Below the pieces are notes generated by a model. It saw only the letters and a list, made by a program, of their open reading frames with translations. It ran no database searches and was not told where the DNA came from. A stretch of DNA of 64,000 nt. It comes from Paenibacillus rhizophilus (GTDB lineage: Bacteria; Bacillota; Bacilli; Paenibacillales; Paenibacillaceae). Below, in pieces: positions 35,751 through 43,750 of this stretch (position 1 is the first letter of the stretch; each line of letters begins with the position of its first letter). A program made the position numbers and the translations under genes. Where the stretch lies: contig NZ_RQPI01000016.1 in the NCBI RefSeq assembly GCF_003854965.1, positions 40,323 to 104,322 of the forward strand, given 5' to 3'.

Positions 35751-35769
35751 TGTTTCATTTAGTGAAACA
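35751..35769. promoter_or_regulatory. Palindromic operator candidate upstream of iclR-type gene
   Basis: TGTTTCATTTAGTGAAACA: a perfect 7-bp inverted repeat with a 5-base spacer, 17 bases before the GTG start. IclR-family proteins often bind such palindromes in their own control region. The position suggests autoregulation; this is inference. Confidence 0.45.
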
Positions 35770-35785
35770 TGAAAGGGAGATACCC

Positions 35786-36532
35786 GTGGACGACGACCGT
35801 AAGCTGACGGTGCGCGCCGTGGAGCGTGCGCTTGATATTCTGCTGTGTTTTACAAGAGACAGCGATTTGAACCTGACCGAGATTGCCGCGAACATCGGCC
35901 TGCACAAAAGCACGGTGCACCGGCTGCTGACCACGCTTGAGAATAGAGGCTTCATCAGTCGCAATCCGGCAACGGAAAAATACCGGCTCGGCATCCGGAT
36001 CTGGGAGTTATCGACCCATCTGCCGGTCTCGGAGAACCCGGGCACACTGCTGCTGCCGGCGATGGAACGCTTGCGCGATCGGCTCGGAGAGACGGTCAGT
36101 CTGTACTTAAGGGACGGACTCGAACGGGTGCGCATACAGGCGGTACAGAGCAATCAGGCCATCCGGCGCGTGGCGCAGATTGGCGCCAGGCTGCCGCTGT
36201 CGGTGGGAGCTTCCAGCAAGGTGCTGGCCGCCTCCGCTCCGCCCGAAGTCCAAAGGGAGCTGCTGGAAGGCGAGGATTGGCCCCAGTCAATTGACCGCCA
36301 AGGGTATGCGGATCAATTGAAAGAAGTGCTGCGGGCCGGCTATGCGACCAGCTTTGAGGAACGCGAGCCGGGCGCGGCCGCCGTCGCCGTACCCGTCATC
36401 GGGCGAAGCGGAGAGGTGGCAGCCGCCTTGTCGCTGTCCGGGCCGGTCAGCAGGCTTTCCCGCGAGACGCTGGTCGAATACGCGGGTGTGCTGAAGGAAG
36501 CGGCGGCGGAAATGGGGCTTATGGTGAGCTGA
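35786..36532 (+). CDS. IclR-family transcriptional regulator
   Basis: A 248-residue regulator. The N-terminal winged helix (TVRAVERALDILLCF, LNLTEIAANIGLHKSTVHRL, ENRGFISRN) binds DNA. The C-terminal ligand domain includes LGETVSLYLRDG and GASSKVLAASAPPE. I chose the GTG at 35786 behind AAAGGGAG; the longer open frame to 35663 covers the palindrome and has no ribosome site. No catabolic genes lie beside it, so the ligand is unknown. Confidence 0.92.
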   Translation: MDDDRKLTVRAVERALDILLCFTRDSDLNLTEIAANIGLHKSTVHRLLTTLENRGFISRNPATEKYRLGIRIWELSTHLPVSENPGTLLLPAMERLRDRLGETVSLYLRDGLERVRIQAVQSNQAIRRVAQIGARLPLSVGASSKVLAASAPPEVQRELLEGEDWPQSIDRQGYADQLKEVLRAGYATSFEEREPGAAAVAVPVIGRSGEVAAALSLSGPVSRLSRETLVEYAGVLKEAAAEMGLMVS

Positions 36533-36544
36533 TTCATCTAAAAT

Positions 36545-36602
36545 AAAAGCCGGCGCAGTTTTGGACGTGAACGTGAAGTCCTAAACTGCCGCCGGCTTTT
36601 TT
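36545..36602 (+). terminator. Terminator after iclR-type gene
   Basis: AAAAGCCGGC..CAGTTTTGGAC pairs with GTCCTAAACTG..GCCGGCTTTT, followed by TT. Confidence 0.75.
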
Positions 36603-36804
36603 AAAATCCAGCAAGTTCTTATCAGTTATATTCTCACATATGCAGCGTTATATAGTGCATTTGCGTCATGGATATTTTACATAAATTGGGATACAATGAT
36701 TGCTAGTTGCGGACACCAAGATCACTTCTCAAAATATTAGCGGCGAACACATTGTCAAAGGGAGAGAGATTTACATATAATCTTAGGTCAAGCAGGAGGT
36801 TATG

Positions 36805-37869
36805 ATGAAAAGATTAGCTTACTTTTGCTCCATCATTCTAGCGACGATTCTATTTTCTAACTACGCTTACGCTAATCAGGGTTTGTCCCCAAGCCTTGAT
36901 TCTACGGACATCCTTGCTGCCGGCGATCATGCGGCCGTTTTGATTGACCGTACAGCGGGGAAAGTGCTATTAGCTGATTTAAAAGTAAATGAATTTACGA
37001 GTCTTTCAGACGGCGCTTCTTCGATGTTGGATGTGGAAGTGGTTAAACAGTCTGAAAAGATTGTGCTGCTGAAGAAGACAAGCCGCAATGCGATCTCGAA
37101 AACCGTGTTTTCTTATCAAGGAGCCGTTCTCTCCAAATCAGAAATTCCGCTAAGCCTTAAGGACGGGGATAAGATCAAATGGGTTGCTCCTGTAGGAAAA
37201 GCGAATGAAAGAATTATGGTTCAAAGATTAGATGCTTTCAATCTGTATCAGTATCCTTGGAAAAAGCCGAGCGTCAGCTATGACGCCAAGATTGTGGATA
37301 AAGGGTATGAAAGTGTCAGTGTGTGGGACTGGGATTTCAAAAGCTATCCTTATTTAGCAATAAAGTATATTGATTCAGGCATTATGACGGAAGATTATTA
37401 TATAAAAACGGTGAACTTGTATTCCAAAAAAGAGTTCCTCTTCAAAGATTTTAATACAGATGTTAACCTTCAATTCAGCGGAGGGAATCTGGCAATAACC
37501 ACTTCTTATGTGTACCAGCCTGTTCCTGCCAATGCCTCTCGGCCTGACGCGGCAGATACTCAGCCATATTATCAGTTAGTTAATATAGATAAAGGAATTA
37601 AAGACAAAATTCTTGAAGGGATTTTCGCCGACAAAGGCAATCTCTCAGGCTGGCGGACGGAGTTCATTAATAATCAGTTATTTGTAGGAGATTTGGCAGA
37701 GCATACCTGGTCCTTGTATTCGGCAAATGGAGCGGCGATTGTAACGAATCAAGCCTGGCCGGGCAATAGCAAATCAAAGTTTGCCGGTTACAGCGCGGCG
37801 GCGGGGATAAGCTACTTTTTGGAATATCACTCGGGCAAAGCCTCAATTACTGCTTATCCGATTCAATAA
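36805..37869 (+). CDS. Secreted protein of unknown function
   Basis: 354 residues with a signal peptide (MKRLAYFCSIILATILFSNY, cut probably after AYA). The mature part is rich in beta-strand patterns (VLIDRTAGKVLLADL, YLAIKYIDSGIMTEDYYIK), which suggests a beta-propeller-like or beta-sandwich fold, but I recognise no family. The composition is more AT-rich than the neighbours, a possible sign of recent acquisition. AGGAGGT stands five bases before the ATG at 36805. It is a single gene with its own terminator. Confidence 0.8.
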   Translation: MKRLAYFCSIILATILFSNYAYANQGLSPSLDSTDILAAGDHAAVLIDRTAGKVLLADLKVNEFTSLSDGASSMLDVEVVKQSEKIVLLKKTSRNAISKTVFSYQGAVLSKSEIPLSLKDGDKIKWVAPVGKANERIMVQRLDAFNLYQYPWKKPSVSYDAKIVDKGYESVSVWDWDFKSYPYLAIKYIDSGIMTEDYYIKTVNLYSKKEFLFKDFNTDVNLQFSGGNLAITTSYVYQPVPANASRPDAADTQPYYQLVNIDKGIKDKILEGIFADKGNLSGWRTEFINNQLFVGDLAEHTWSLYSANGAAIVTNQAWPGNSKSKFAGYSAAAGISYFLEYHSGKASITAYPIQ

Positions 37870-37887
37870 TACTGTCACCTAAAAAAG

Positions 37888-37926
37888 AAAGGCGCGGGTC
37901 CGAACATCGGAAACCCGCGCCTTTTG
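37888..37926 (+). terminator. Terminator after secreted protein gene
   Basis: AAAGGCGCGGGTCCGA pairs with TCGGAAACCCGCGCCTTTT around ACA. Confidence 0.88.
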
Positions 37927-38058
37927 TATGCGAAGCTTTACCTCTGCCAGCGGCATCAAGTAACGGAGGATACCGGCCGTGGACAGATCAATTCAACAGG
38001 AGAGTTTTGCAGCTTGTCTATTCCAAGGAGAAAATGTCTTTTTTTTCAAAGAAGCGGC

Positions 38059-38087
38059 TAGACAGAAAAATGTCGAACTGCTATAAT
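38059..38087 (+). promoter_or_regulatory. Promoter of the cysM-encapsulin operon
   Basis: TAGACA (38059-38064), exactly 17 bases, then consensus TATAAT (38082-38087), 96 bases before the cysM start. No S-box, T-box or clear CymR site is seen in the leader. The 37927-38058 stretch upstream shows no gene. Confidence 0.65.
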
Positions 38088-38183
38088 GAGATCAAGTTAA
38101 TCCTACAATATTGCTCGGAATAGTTGGACATAGTATTGAGGGGAAAAACTGGCGAAAGAGCCAGCAGGTTAGGGGACTTCACA

Positions 38184-39113
38184 TTGGCAAATAACCAATA
38201 CAGGATTATTGAATCTATCGGCAATACGCCGCTTATACGTCTTGTGAATGTGACGGAGGATCTGGGGCGAACGGACGTGAGCGTGTATGTGAAGGCCGAG
38301 CAGCTTAATCCGAGCGGTTCGGTCAAGGACCGTGCTGCAAAGGCCATGATTTTGCAAGGAATCCAGTCGGGGCAATTGACCAAGGAGAAATCCATCATCG
38401 ACGGAACGAGCGGCAATACCGGTATTGCTTACGCAATGATCGGCGCGGCTCTCGGGTACAAAGTGACCCTATGCCTTCCGGGTAATGCGAATGTCGAACG
38501 CAAGCGGATTCTACGGGCTTATCACGCGGAAATTATCGAGACGGACCCGCTGCAAAGCTCGGATGGCGCGCAGCTTGAAGCCAAGCGGATAGCGGAGCTT
38601 GAGGCCGACCGGTATTTTTATCCCGACCAATACAACAATGATGCGAACTGGCAAGCGCACTACGAGACGACCGCGCCGGAAATCTGGGAACAGACGGATC
38701 ATAAGGTTACTCATTTTATCGCCGGCATGGGTACGTCGGGAACCTTTATCGGGACCTCCAGAAGATTGAAGGAATTTAATCCGGCGATCCAAACCGTTGC
38801 GATGCAGCCCGATTCGCCTCTGCATGGATTGGAAGGAATGAAGCACCTGGCGACGACGCTTAAGCCGGGAATTTACGACCAGACGGTAGCTGACGGGCTG
38901 ATTGAGGTTGAAACCGAGGAAGCCTACGCCATGACGCGCAGGCTGGCGCGGGAAGAGGGATTGCTGGTCGGAATCAGCTCGGGGGCCAATGTGTATGCTG
39001 CACTGAAGCTGGCTGCGACCGTTCCTCCCGGTTCAGTCGTCGTTACCATTCTATGCGACAGCGGGCTTCGATATTTGAGCGACGAGCTGTGGACAAGGGG
39101 AGATGCCACATGA
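38184..39113 (+). CDS. cysM: Cysteine synthase, CysM type
   Basis: A 309-residue pyridoxal-phosphate enzyme that replaces the activated group on serine with sulfur. The PLP lysine is Lys48 in NPSGSVKDRAAK; DGTSGNTGIAYAMIGAALGY binds the substrate carboxylate and FIAGMGTSGTFIGTSRRL the phosphate. It starts with TTG behind AGGGGAC; an upstream ATG lacks a ribosome site. The gene overlaps the JAMM-peptidase gene by four bases, and a CysO-like carrier is encoded next. In Mycobacterium CysM takes sulfur from CysO-thiocarboxylate and O-phosphoserine. Here a serine acetyltransferase is in the operon, so O-acetylserine is the likelier co-substrate. Confidence 0.92.
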   Translation: MANNQYRIIESIGNTPLIRLVNVTEDLGRTDVSVYVKAEQLNPSGSVKDRAAKAMILQGIQSGQLTKEKSIIDGTSGNTGIAYAMIGAALGYKVTLCLPGNANVERKRILRAYHAEIIETDPLQSSDGAQLEAKRIAELEADRYFYPDQYNNDANWQAHYETTAPEIWEQTDHKVTHFIAGMGTSGTFIGTSRRLKEFNPAIQTVAMQPDSPLHGLEGMKHLATTLKPGIYDQTVADGLIEVETEEAYAMTRRLAREEGLLVGISSGANVYAALKLAATVPPGSVVVTILCDSGLRYLSDELWTRGDAT

Positions 39114-39538
39114 TCCATCTGAAGCAAGAGCATATCGATCAAATCAATAAACACGCTGAGGAGGATTACCCGCACGAATGCTGTGGTATTGTGTTCGGGA
39201 AATTGGGCGAGGATCAGACGAAGGCAGTAAGCGAGCTGCTTCCGATTTCCAATTCGCGGGAAGAGCAGGCTAGACATAACCGCTTCCTCATCACCTCGGA
39301 AGACATCATGAGAAGCGAGCTGTACGCCCGAAAGCATAAGCTGGATGTTCTCGGGTTCTATCATTCTCATCCCGATCATCCCGCGCTTCCCTCCGCGTTC
39401 GACTTGGAGCATGCCTGGCCGACGTACTCCTATCTGATTGTTGCAGTCGAACAAAGGCGGGCGGGAGAATTGACTTCCTGGGAACTGAACAGTGACCGTT
39501 CCGCGTTCCATTTTGAAACCATTATTAGGGAGGATTAG
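39110..39538 (+). CDS. mec: JAMM/MPN+ metallopeptidase, Mec-like
   Basis: A 142-residue zinc isopeptidase. The JAMM motif is intact: Glu in YPHECCGIVFGK, then HSHPDHPALPSAFD (HxH...D). In Mycobacterium Mec hydrolyses the CysO-cysteine adduct to free cysteine and CysO. Its ATG lies inside the cysM stop (ATGA). The CysO-MoeZ fusion starts four bases after its stop. Besides releasing cysteine, it may also have to cut the carrier out of that fusion; this second task is inference. Confidence 0.9.
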   Translation: MIHLKQEHIDQINKHAEEDYPHECCGIVFGKLGEDQTKAVSELLPISNSREEQARHNRFLITSEDIMRSELYARKHKLDVLGFYHSHPDHPALPSAFDLEHAWPTYSYLIVAVEQRRAGELTSWELNSDRSAFHFETIIRED

Positions 39539-39542
39539 CTAT

Positions 39543-41003
39543 ATGACAGTAAGTTTGCTTATTCCTACCGCCCTGCGCTCTTTTACGGACGGTTTGTCGG
39601 AAATCGGCGTGGAGGCGGCCACGGTTGAAGAGGCGTTGGCTGTTCTAACCGAACAATTTGTCGATCTTCGGCGGCATTTGTTTACCGATCAGGGCCAGCT
39701 GCGCAGCTATGTGAATATTTATGTGAATGAACAGGACATCCGGCAAAAAAACGGCCTGCAGACAGCCTTGTCGGATGGAGACGACGTAATGCTTGTGCCT
39801 TCCATTGCCGGCGGATCGCCGGCGGCAACGGAAGGAGGCGGGAGCCCGGACCTTGACGGTCTTCCCGAACTGACCAAAGACGAAATTACCCGATACAGCC
39901 GTCACCTTATTCTGCCGGAGGTTGGCGTGGAAGGGCAGCGCATCCTCAAAAAAAGCCGGGTTCTGCTGATTGGAACCGGGGGACTTGGCGCGCCGATCGC
40001 TATGTATTTGGCCGCCGCAGGTGTCGGGACGCTCGGCATTGTCGATTTTGACTTCGTGGATGAGACGAATTTGCAGCGGCAGATTATTCACGGTACGCGC
40101 GATATCGGCAGACCGAAGATCGCATCCGCGAAGGATCGGATCAAGAGCATTAACCCGAAAGTAAACGTAATTGCCATCGAACAGAGACTGACCAGTCAGA
40201 ACGCCCTCGACATTATCAAGGATTACGATGTGGTCGTGGATGGAACGGATAATTTCCCGACAAGATATTTGGTCAATGACGCCTGCGTTTTATTGGGAAA
40301 GCCGAACGTGTACGGCTCCGTATTCCGGTTTGAGGGGCAGGTCAGCGTGTTCTATGCGCAGGAAGGGGCCTGTTATCGCTGCCTGTATCCGGAGCCGCCT
40401 CCAGCCGGACTTGTCCCCACTTGCTCGGAAGGCGGCATACTCGGCGTTCTTCCCGGCATCATCGGCTGTATTCAGGCGAATGAAACGATCAAGCTGCTCC
40501 TTGGCAAAGGTGAACCTCTAATCAATCGACTGCTGTTGTTCGATGCGCTGAAGATGAAGTTTCGGGAGCTTAAGCTCAGCAAAGACACGAACTGCCCCAT
40601 TTGCGGTACACATCCTACCATTACATCCCCTATTGACTATGAAGAATTTTGCGGTTTGAAGAAGCCTGCCGAAGAAGAGCCTATCGAGGAGATTACGGCA
40701 GTCGAGCTGAAAAAACGCTTTGAAAACGAGGAGCAGGTACAAATCCTTGACATCCGGGAGCCTCATGAGCTTGCAATTGGGAAGCTGCCAGGAACGAAAG
40801 CCATTCCTTTCGGCCAGATCGTTCGCCGGAAAGCGGAGCTTGATCCCGAGCGGGATACGGTTGTCATATGCAAAATCGGGCAGCGCAGCGTGATGGCGAT
40901 TCGTACTTTGCGGGATTCCGGCTATACCGGCAGACTGCTGAATTTGAAAGACGGCATGAACGCATGGGCTCAGGAAATAGATCCCCGGATTGCGCAGTAC
41001 TAA
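39543..41003 (+). CDS. moeZ: CysO-like carrier fused to E1 (MoeZ/ThiF) and rhodanese
   Basis: 486 residues in three domains. Residues 1-91 form a ThiS/CysO-type ubiquitin fold (VSLLIPTALRSFT, YVNIYVNEQDIR, GDDVMLVPSIAGG) ending in Gly90-Gly91. A short linker follows, then an adenylating E1 domain (about 108-375) with GTGGLGAPIAMYL, DGTDNFPTRYLVND and zinc cysteine pairs CYRCLYPEPP and CPICGTHP. A rhodanese domain (about 390-486) has the active-site loop CKIGQRS. The E1 should adenylate the carrier Gly-Gly and the rhodanese cysteine should supply sulfur, making a thiocarboxylate for CysM. Since Gly-Gly is internal, cleavage after Gly91 would be required. The ribosome site is GGGAGG. Confidence 0.92.
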   Translation: MTVSLLIPTALRSFTDGLSEIGVEAATVEEALAVLTEQFVDLRRHLFTDQGQLRSYVNIYVNEQDIRQKNGLQTALSDGDDVMLVPSIAGGSPAATEGGGSPDLDGLPELTKDEITRYSRHLILPEVGVEGQRILKKSRVLLIGTGGLGAPIAMYLAAAGVGTLGIVDFDFVDETNLQRQIIHGTRDIGRPKIASAKDRIKSINPKVNVIAIEQRLTSQNALDIIKDYDVVVDGTDNFPTRYLVNDACVLLGKPNVYGSVFRFEGQVSVFYAQEGACYRCLYPEPPPAGLVPTCSEGGILGVLPGIIGCIQANETIKLLLGKGEPLINRLLLFDALKMKFRELKLSKDTNCPICGTHPTITSPIDYEEFCGLKKPAEEEPIEEITAVELKKRFENEEQVQILDIREPHELAIGKLPGTKAIPFGQIVRRKAELDPERDTVVICKIGQRSVMAIRTLRDSGYTGRLLNLKDGMNAWAQEIDPRIAQY

Positions 41004-41034
41004 TGCATTTCTGCCTTATAACACTCTTATAGTA

Positions 41035-41081
41035 GGCCCATTGCCGAATCATTGCGCTTGATACACGCGAGCATATGGGCC
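41035..41081 (+). other. Hairpin in the gap before the encapsulin gene
   Basis: GGCCCATTGC (41035-41044) can pair with GCATATGGGCC (41071-41081), with a one-base bulge. It lies in the only sizeable gap of the operon, between the fusion gene and the shell gene. It has no T run, so it is not a standard terminator; an mRNA processing or stabilising hairpin is possible. Confidence 0.4.
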
Positions 41082-41088
41082 ATATTAT
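41058..41088 (+). promoter_or_regulatory. Possible internal promoter for the encapsulin gene
   Basis: TTGATA (41058-41063) followed by CATATT after 17 bases or TATTAT after 19 bases. A separate start would allow more shell protein than enzymes. Neither -10 is strong. Confidence 0.3.
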
Positions 41089-41128
41089 ATATTTTTCATT
41101 AATATCTTATTTTTAAGGGGGATTTACT

Positions 41129-42082
41129 ATGGCCGAACAAGACAATAGCAATCTGGCCGTACCGGCGCTCGGTTCGTCGGCAGCTTATCAACTGGCAAAT
41201 GTTACTAAATCCGCACCGCAATTCGATTCTCTTACACCGCGCTGGATCACGAGGCTGTTCGAATGGAAGGGGCTTGAAACCGGGATTTACCGGCTTAACA
41301 AAGTGCAGGAAGGCGATACGCCGCTTGATATTTTGTGCAGCACCGGCGATACATCGAACATTACCGAAGGTTTTGTCGATTATAGTACGAGCCCGCGCGA
41401 ATACGTGCTGAACTCCATTTCGACGATTATCAACGTCAATACCCGCGTGTCGGACATATACAGCAGCCCCTTCAACCAGATTCAGGAACAATTGCGGCTT
41501 GCCATTGAGAGCATCAAGGAAAGGCAGGAAAGCCAACTCATCAATAGCGATGATTACGGTCTTTTGAAAAATGCGGCGGCTTCCCAACGCATTCAAACGC
41601 GCAACGGTGCGCCGACGCCGGATGATCTGGACGAATTGATCTCCAAGGTGTGGAAAGAGCCTTCCTATTTCCTGGCCCACCCGCGGGCCATCGCGGCCAT
41701 CGGCCGGGAATGCACAAGACGCGGCGTTCCGCCGCAAACGGTTCAGATCTTCGGCGGGCATTTTCTGACCTGGAGAGGTATCCCTATTATTCCTACGGAC
41801 AAGCTGTTCGTCGACGGTCATAAGAACCCGAAAGGCCAGGCGGGTAAAACGAATATTCTGCTTGTTCGCACGGGAGAAAATAAGCAGGGCGTGCTCGGTT
41901 TGTACCAAACCGGTCTTCCAGGCGAGCAGTCCCGAGGGCTTTCGGTCCGCTTTACGGGTATCGACAAGCAGGGCATTGGCTCGTATCTCCTCTCCTTGTA
42001 CTGCTCCGTTGCTATTCTTGCGGATGACGCGGTAGGCGTGCTGGAAGATGTGGATGTAGGTAACTACTATGACTACGAATAA
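41129..42082 (+). CDS. Family 2A encapsulin shell protein
   Basis: A 317-residue HK97-fold shell protein. Characteristic stretches of Family 2A (SrpI-type) are TPRWITRLFEWKGLETGIYR, DYSTSPREYVLNSISTIIN, SSPFNQIQEQLRLAIESIKE and FLAHPRAIAAIGRECTRRGV. These shells assemble about 60 copies into a ~25 nm compartment and package a cysteine desulfurase, exactly the gene that follows. Homologous compartments have been reported to store elemental sulfur. AAGGGGG precedes the ATG. The next gene starts inside this one (14-base overlap), so shell and cargo are translationally linked. Confidence 0.9.
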   Translation: MAEQDNSNLAVPALGSSAAYQLANVTKSAPQFDSLTPRWITRLFEWKGLETGIYRLNKVQEGDTPLDILCSTGDTSNITEGFVDYSTSPREYVLNSISTIINVNTRVSDIYSSPFNQIQEQLRLAIESIKERQESQLINSDDYGLLKNAAASQRIQTRNGAPTPDDLDELISKVWKEPSYFLAHPRAIAAIGRECTRRGVPPQTVQIFGGHFLTWRGIPIIPTDKLFVDGHKNPKGQAGKTNILLVRTGENKQGVLGLYQTGLPGEQSRGLSVRFTGIDKQGIGSYLLSLYCSVAILADDAVGVLEDVDVGNYYDYE

Positions 42083-43655
42083 CAATCAGCCATCCCTTCC
42101 GGACCCCTCCGTCCTGGCGGCGCTGGCGAGTGCATACTTTCCGGAGTTTTCATCTGGGGAAGCGGCTGCGGCCGCTTCAGCCGCTCCGGAATTTGCACCA
42201 TCGGTTCATAATACGGTTCCTTCGCCTCCAACCTTTGCTCCTTCCGTACAGGAGATTTCTCCAGCGGGGCAATCGTACAATGGATTATGGACCGAGGCGG
42301 ACTTTCTGCGGGCGATTCCCGGTGCTTTTGAATCGGACAATCTAGGGACAAGCTCTTTGCCGGGCAGCTATGCTCCGTCGGTTGAGTTCTTGTCTGGCAG
42401 CCAAGCTCCTTTCGCCGTTTCGGCACCTTCACTATCTTTCGGGTCGTTTGATGTAAACGCGGTACGGAAGGATTTTCCGATTCTGACGGAGAAGGTGAAC
42501 GGCAAAAATCTGGTGTGGCTGGACAATGCCGCGACGACCCACAAGCCCCGGCAGGTTATCGAGCGGATCAAGTACTATTATGAGCATGAAAATTCCAATG
42601 TGCACCGGGCCGCTCACGAACTTGCGGCGCGTTCCACGGACGCTTACGAGGGCGCCCGCGAGAAGGCAGCCCGGTTTCTGAACGCCCCTTCGGCGAAGGA
42701 AATCGTGTTCGTCCGGGGAGCGACCGAGGGAATCAATTTGGTTGCAAGCAGTTACGCCAGACATCATTTGCAGAAAGATGATGAAATTCTCATTACGTGG
42801 CTGGAGCATCACGCCAACATTGTACCCTGGCAGCTGGTCTGCGAGGAGACCGGGGCGAAGCTGCGCGTCGCGCCGGTCGATGAGAACGGACAAATCCTGC
42901 TGGACGAATATGCGAAGCTGCTGAGCTCCCGGACGAAATTCGTCTCCCTGACCCATGTATCCAACGCGCTGGGTACGGTTACTCCGGTGGCGGAGATGGT
43001 CAGTCTGGCCCACCGTTACGGTGCCAAAGTGCTGGTTGACGGCGCGCAAGCCGTCTCCCACTTGAAAGTGGACGTTCAGGCACTGGATGCCGATTTTTAC
43101 GTGTTCTCGGGTCATAAAGTATTTGGTCCCACAGGAATCGGCGTTCTTTATGGCAAACCCGAAGCGCTCGAATCCATGCGTCCCTACCAGGGCGGAGGCA
43201 ATATGATCGTGGATGTAACGTTCGAGAAGACCATTGTTCACCCGGCCCCGGCCCGTTTTGAAGCGGGAACCGGTAATATTGCGGACGCGGTCGGGCTTGG
43301 TGCGGCGTTGGACTACGTTTCCTCAATCGGCCTGGATGTTATTAACCGCTATGAGCATTTCCTGCTGGAGTACGGCATAGAATCGCTTTCCCGCGTCCCT
43401 GGCCTTCGGCTCATCGGCACGGCGAAGGAAAAAGCGGGCGTACTCTCCTTCGTTCTCTCAGGGTATACGACGGAGGAGGTCGGCAAGGCTCTTAGCAATG
43501 AAGGGATCGCCGTTCGTTCCGGTCATCACTGCGCCCAGCCGATTCTCCGCAGATTCGGGCTTGAGAGCGCGGTAAGGCCATCGCTGGCACTATATAACAC
43601 CTGCGGGGAAATTGACGCCCTGGTGTCTGTGCTGTTGAAGCTGAAACATAGCTGA
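42069..43655 (+). CDS. SufS-like cysteine desulfurase with encapsulin cargo domain
   Basis: 528 residues. The C-terminal ~400 form a SufS-type desulfurase that takes sulfur from cysteine as a persulfide: PLP Lys350 in FSGHKVFGPTG, catalytic Cys488 in RSGHHCAQP (position 361 of B. subtilis SufS plus 127). The N-terminal ~127 residues are an added disordered region with almost no basic residues, three [FY]APSV motifs (42-46, 56-60, 101-105), and short conserved-looking blocks LASAYFPEF (19-27) and EADFLRAIPGAF (76-87). Family 2A cargo desulfurases carry just such a region, which directs them into the shell. The start overlaps the encapsulin gene. The persulfide acceptor may be the rhodanese domain. 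Confidence 0.93.
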   Translation: MTTNNNQPSLPDPSVLAALASAYFPEFSSGEAAAAASAAPEFAPSVHNTVPSPPTFAPSVQEISPAGQSYNGLWTEADFLRAIPGAFESDNLGTSSLPGSYAPSVEFLSGSQAPFAVSAPSLSFGSFDVNAVRKDFPILTEKVNGKNLVWLDNAATTHKPRQVIERIKYYYEHENSNVHRAAHELAARSTDAYEGAREKAARFLNAPSAKEIVFVRGATEGINLVASSYARHHLQKDDEILITWLEHHANIVPWQLVCEETGAKLRVAPVDENGQILLDEYAKLLSSRTKFVSLTHVSNALGTVTPVAEMVSLAHRYGAKVLVDGAQAVSHLKVDVQALDADFYVFSGHKVFGPTGIGVLYGKPEALESMRPYQGGGNMIVDVTFEKTIVHPAPARFEAGTGNIADAVGLGAALDYVSSIGLDVINRYEHFLLEYGIESLSRVPGLRLIGTAKEKAGVLSFVLSGYTTEEVGKALSNEGIAVRSGHHCAQPILRRFGLESAVRPSLALYNTCGEIDALVSVLLKLKHS

Positions 43656-43750
43656 AAGCGTATCGGGAACGGCGCACAGGCCGCAGTCCATTCCTTATCA
43701 TTTCCGGCGCCGGACGATGCCATTGAAGCAGGGGTAAAGGAGGGTGAGTC

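Noticed and set aside
38088..38183. T-box, S-box or CymR site in the cysM leader
   Set aside because: No T-box sequence or SAM-riboswitch core is present; a TAAT...GGAA arrangement is seen but with the wrong spacing for the CymR consensus as I know it.
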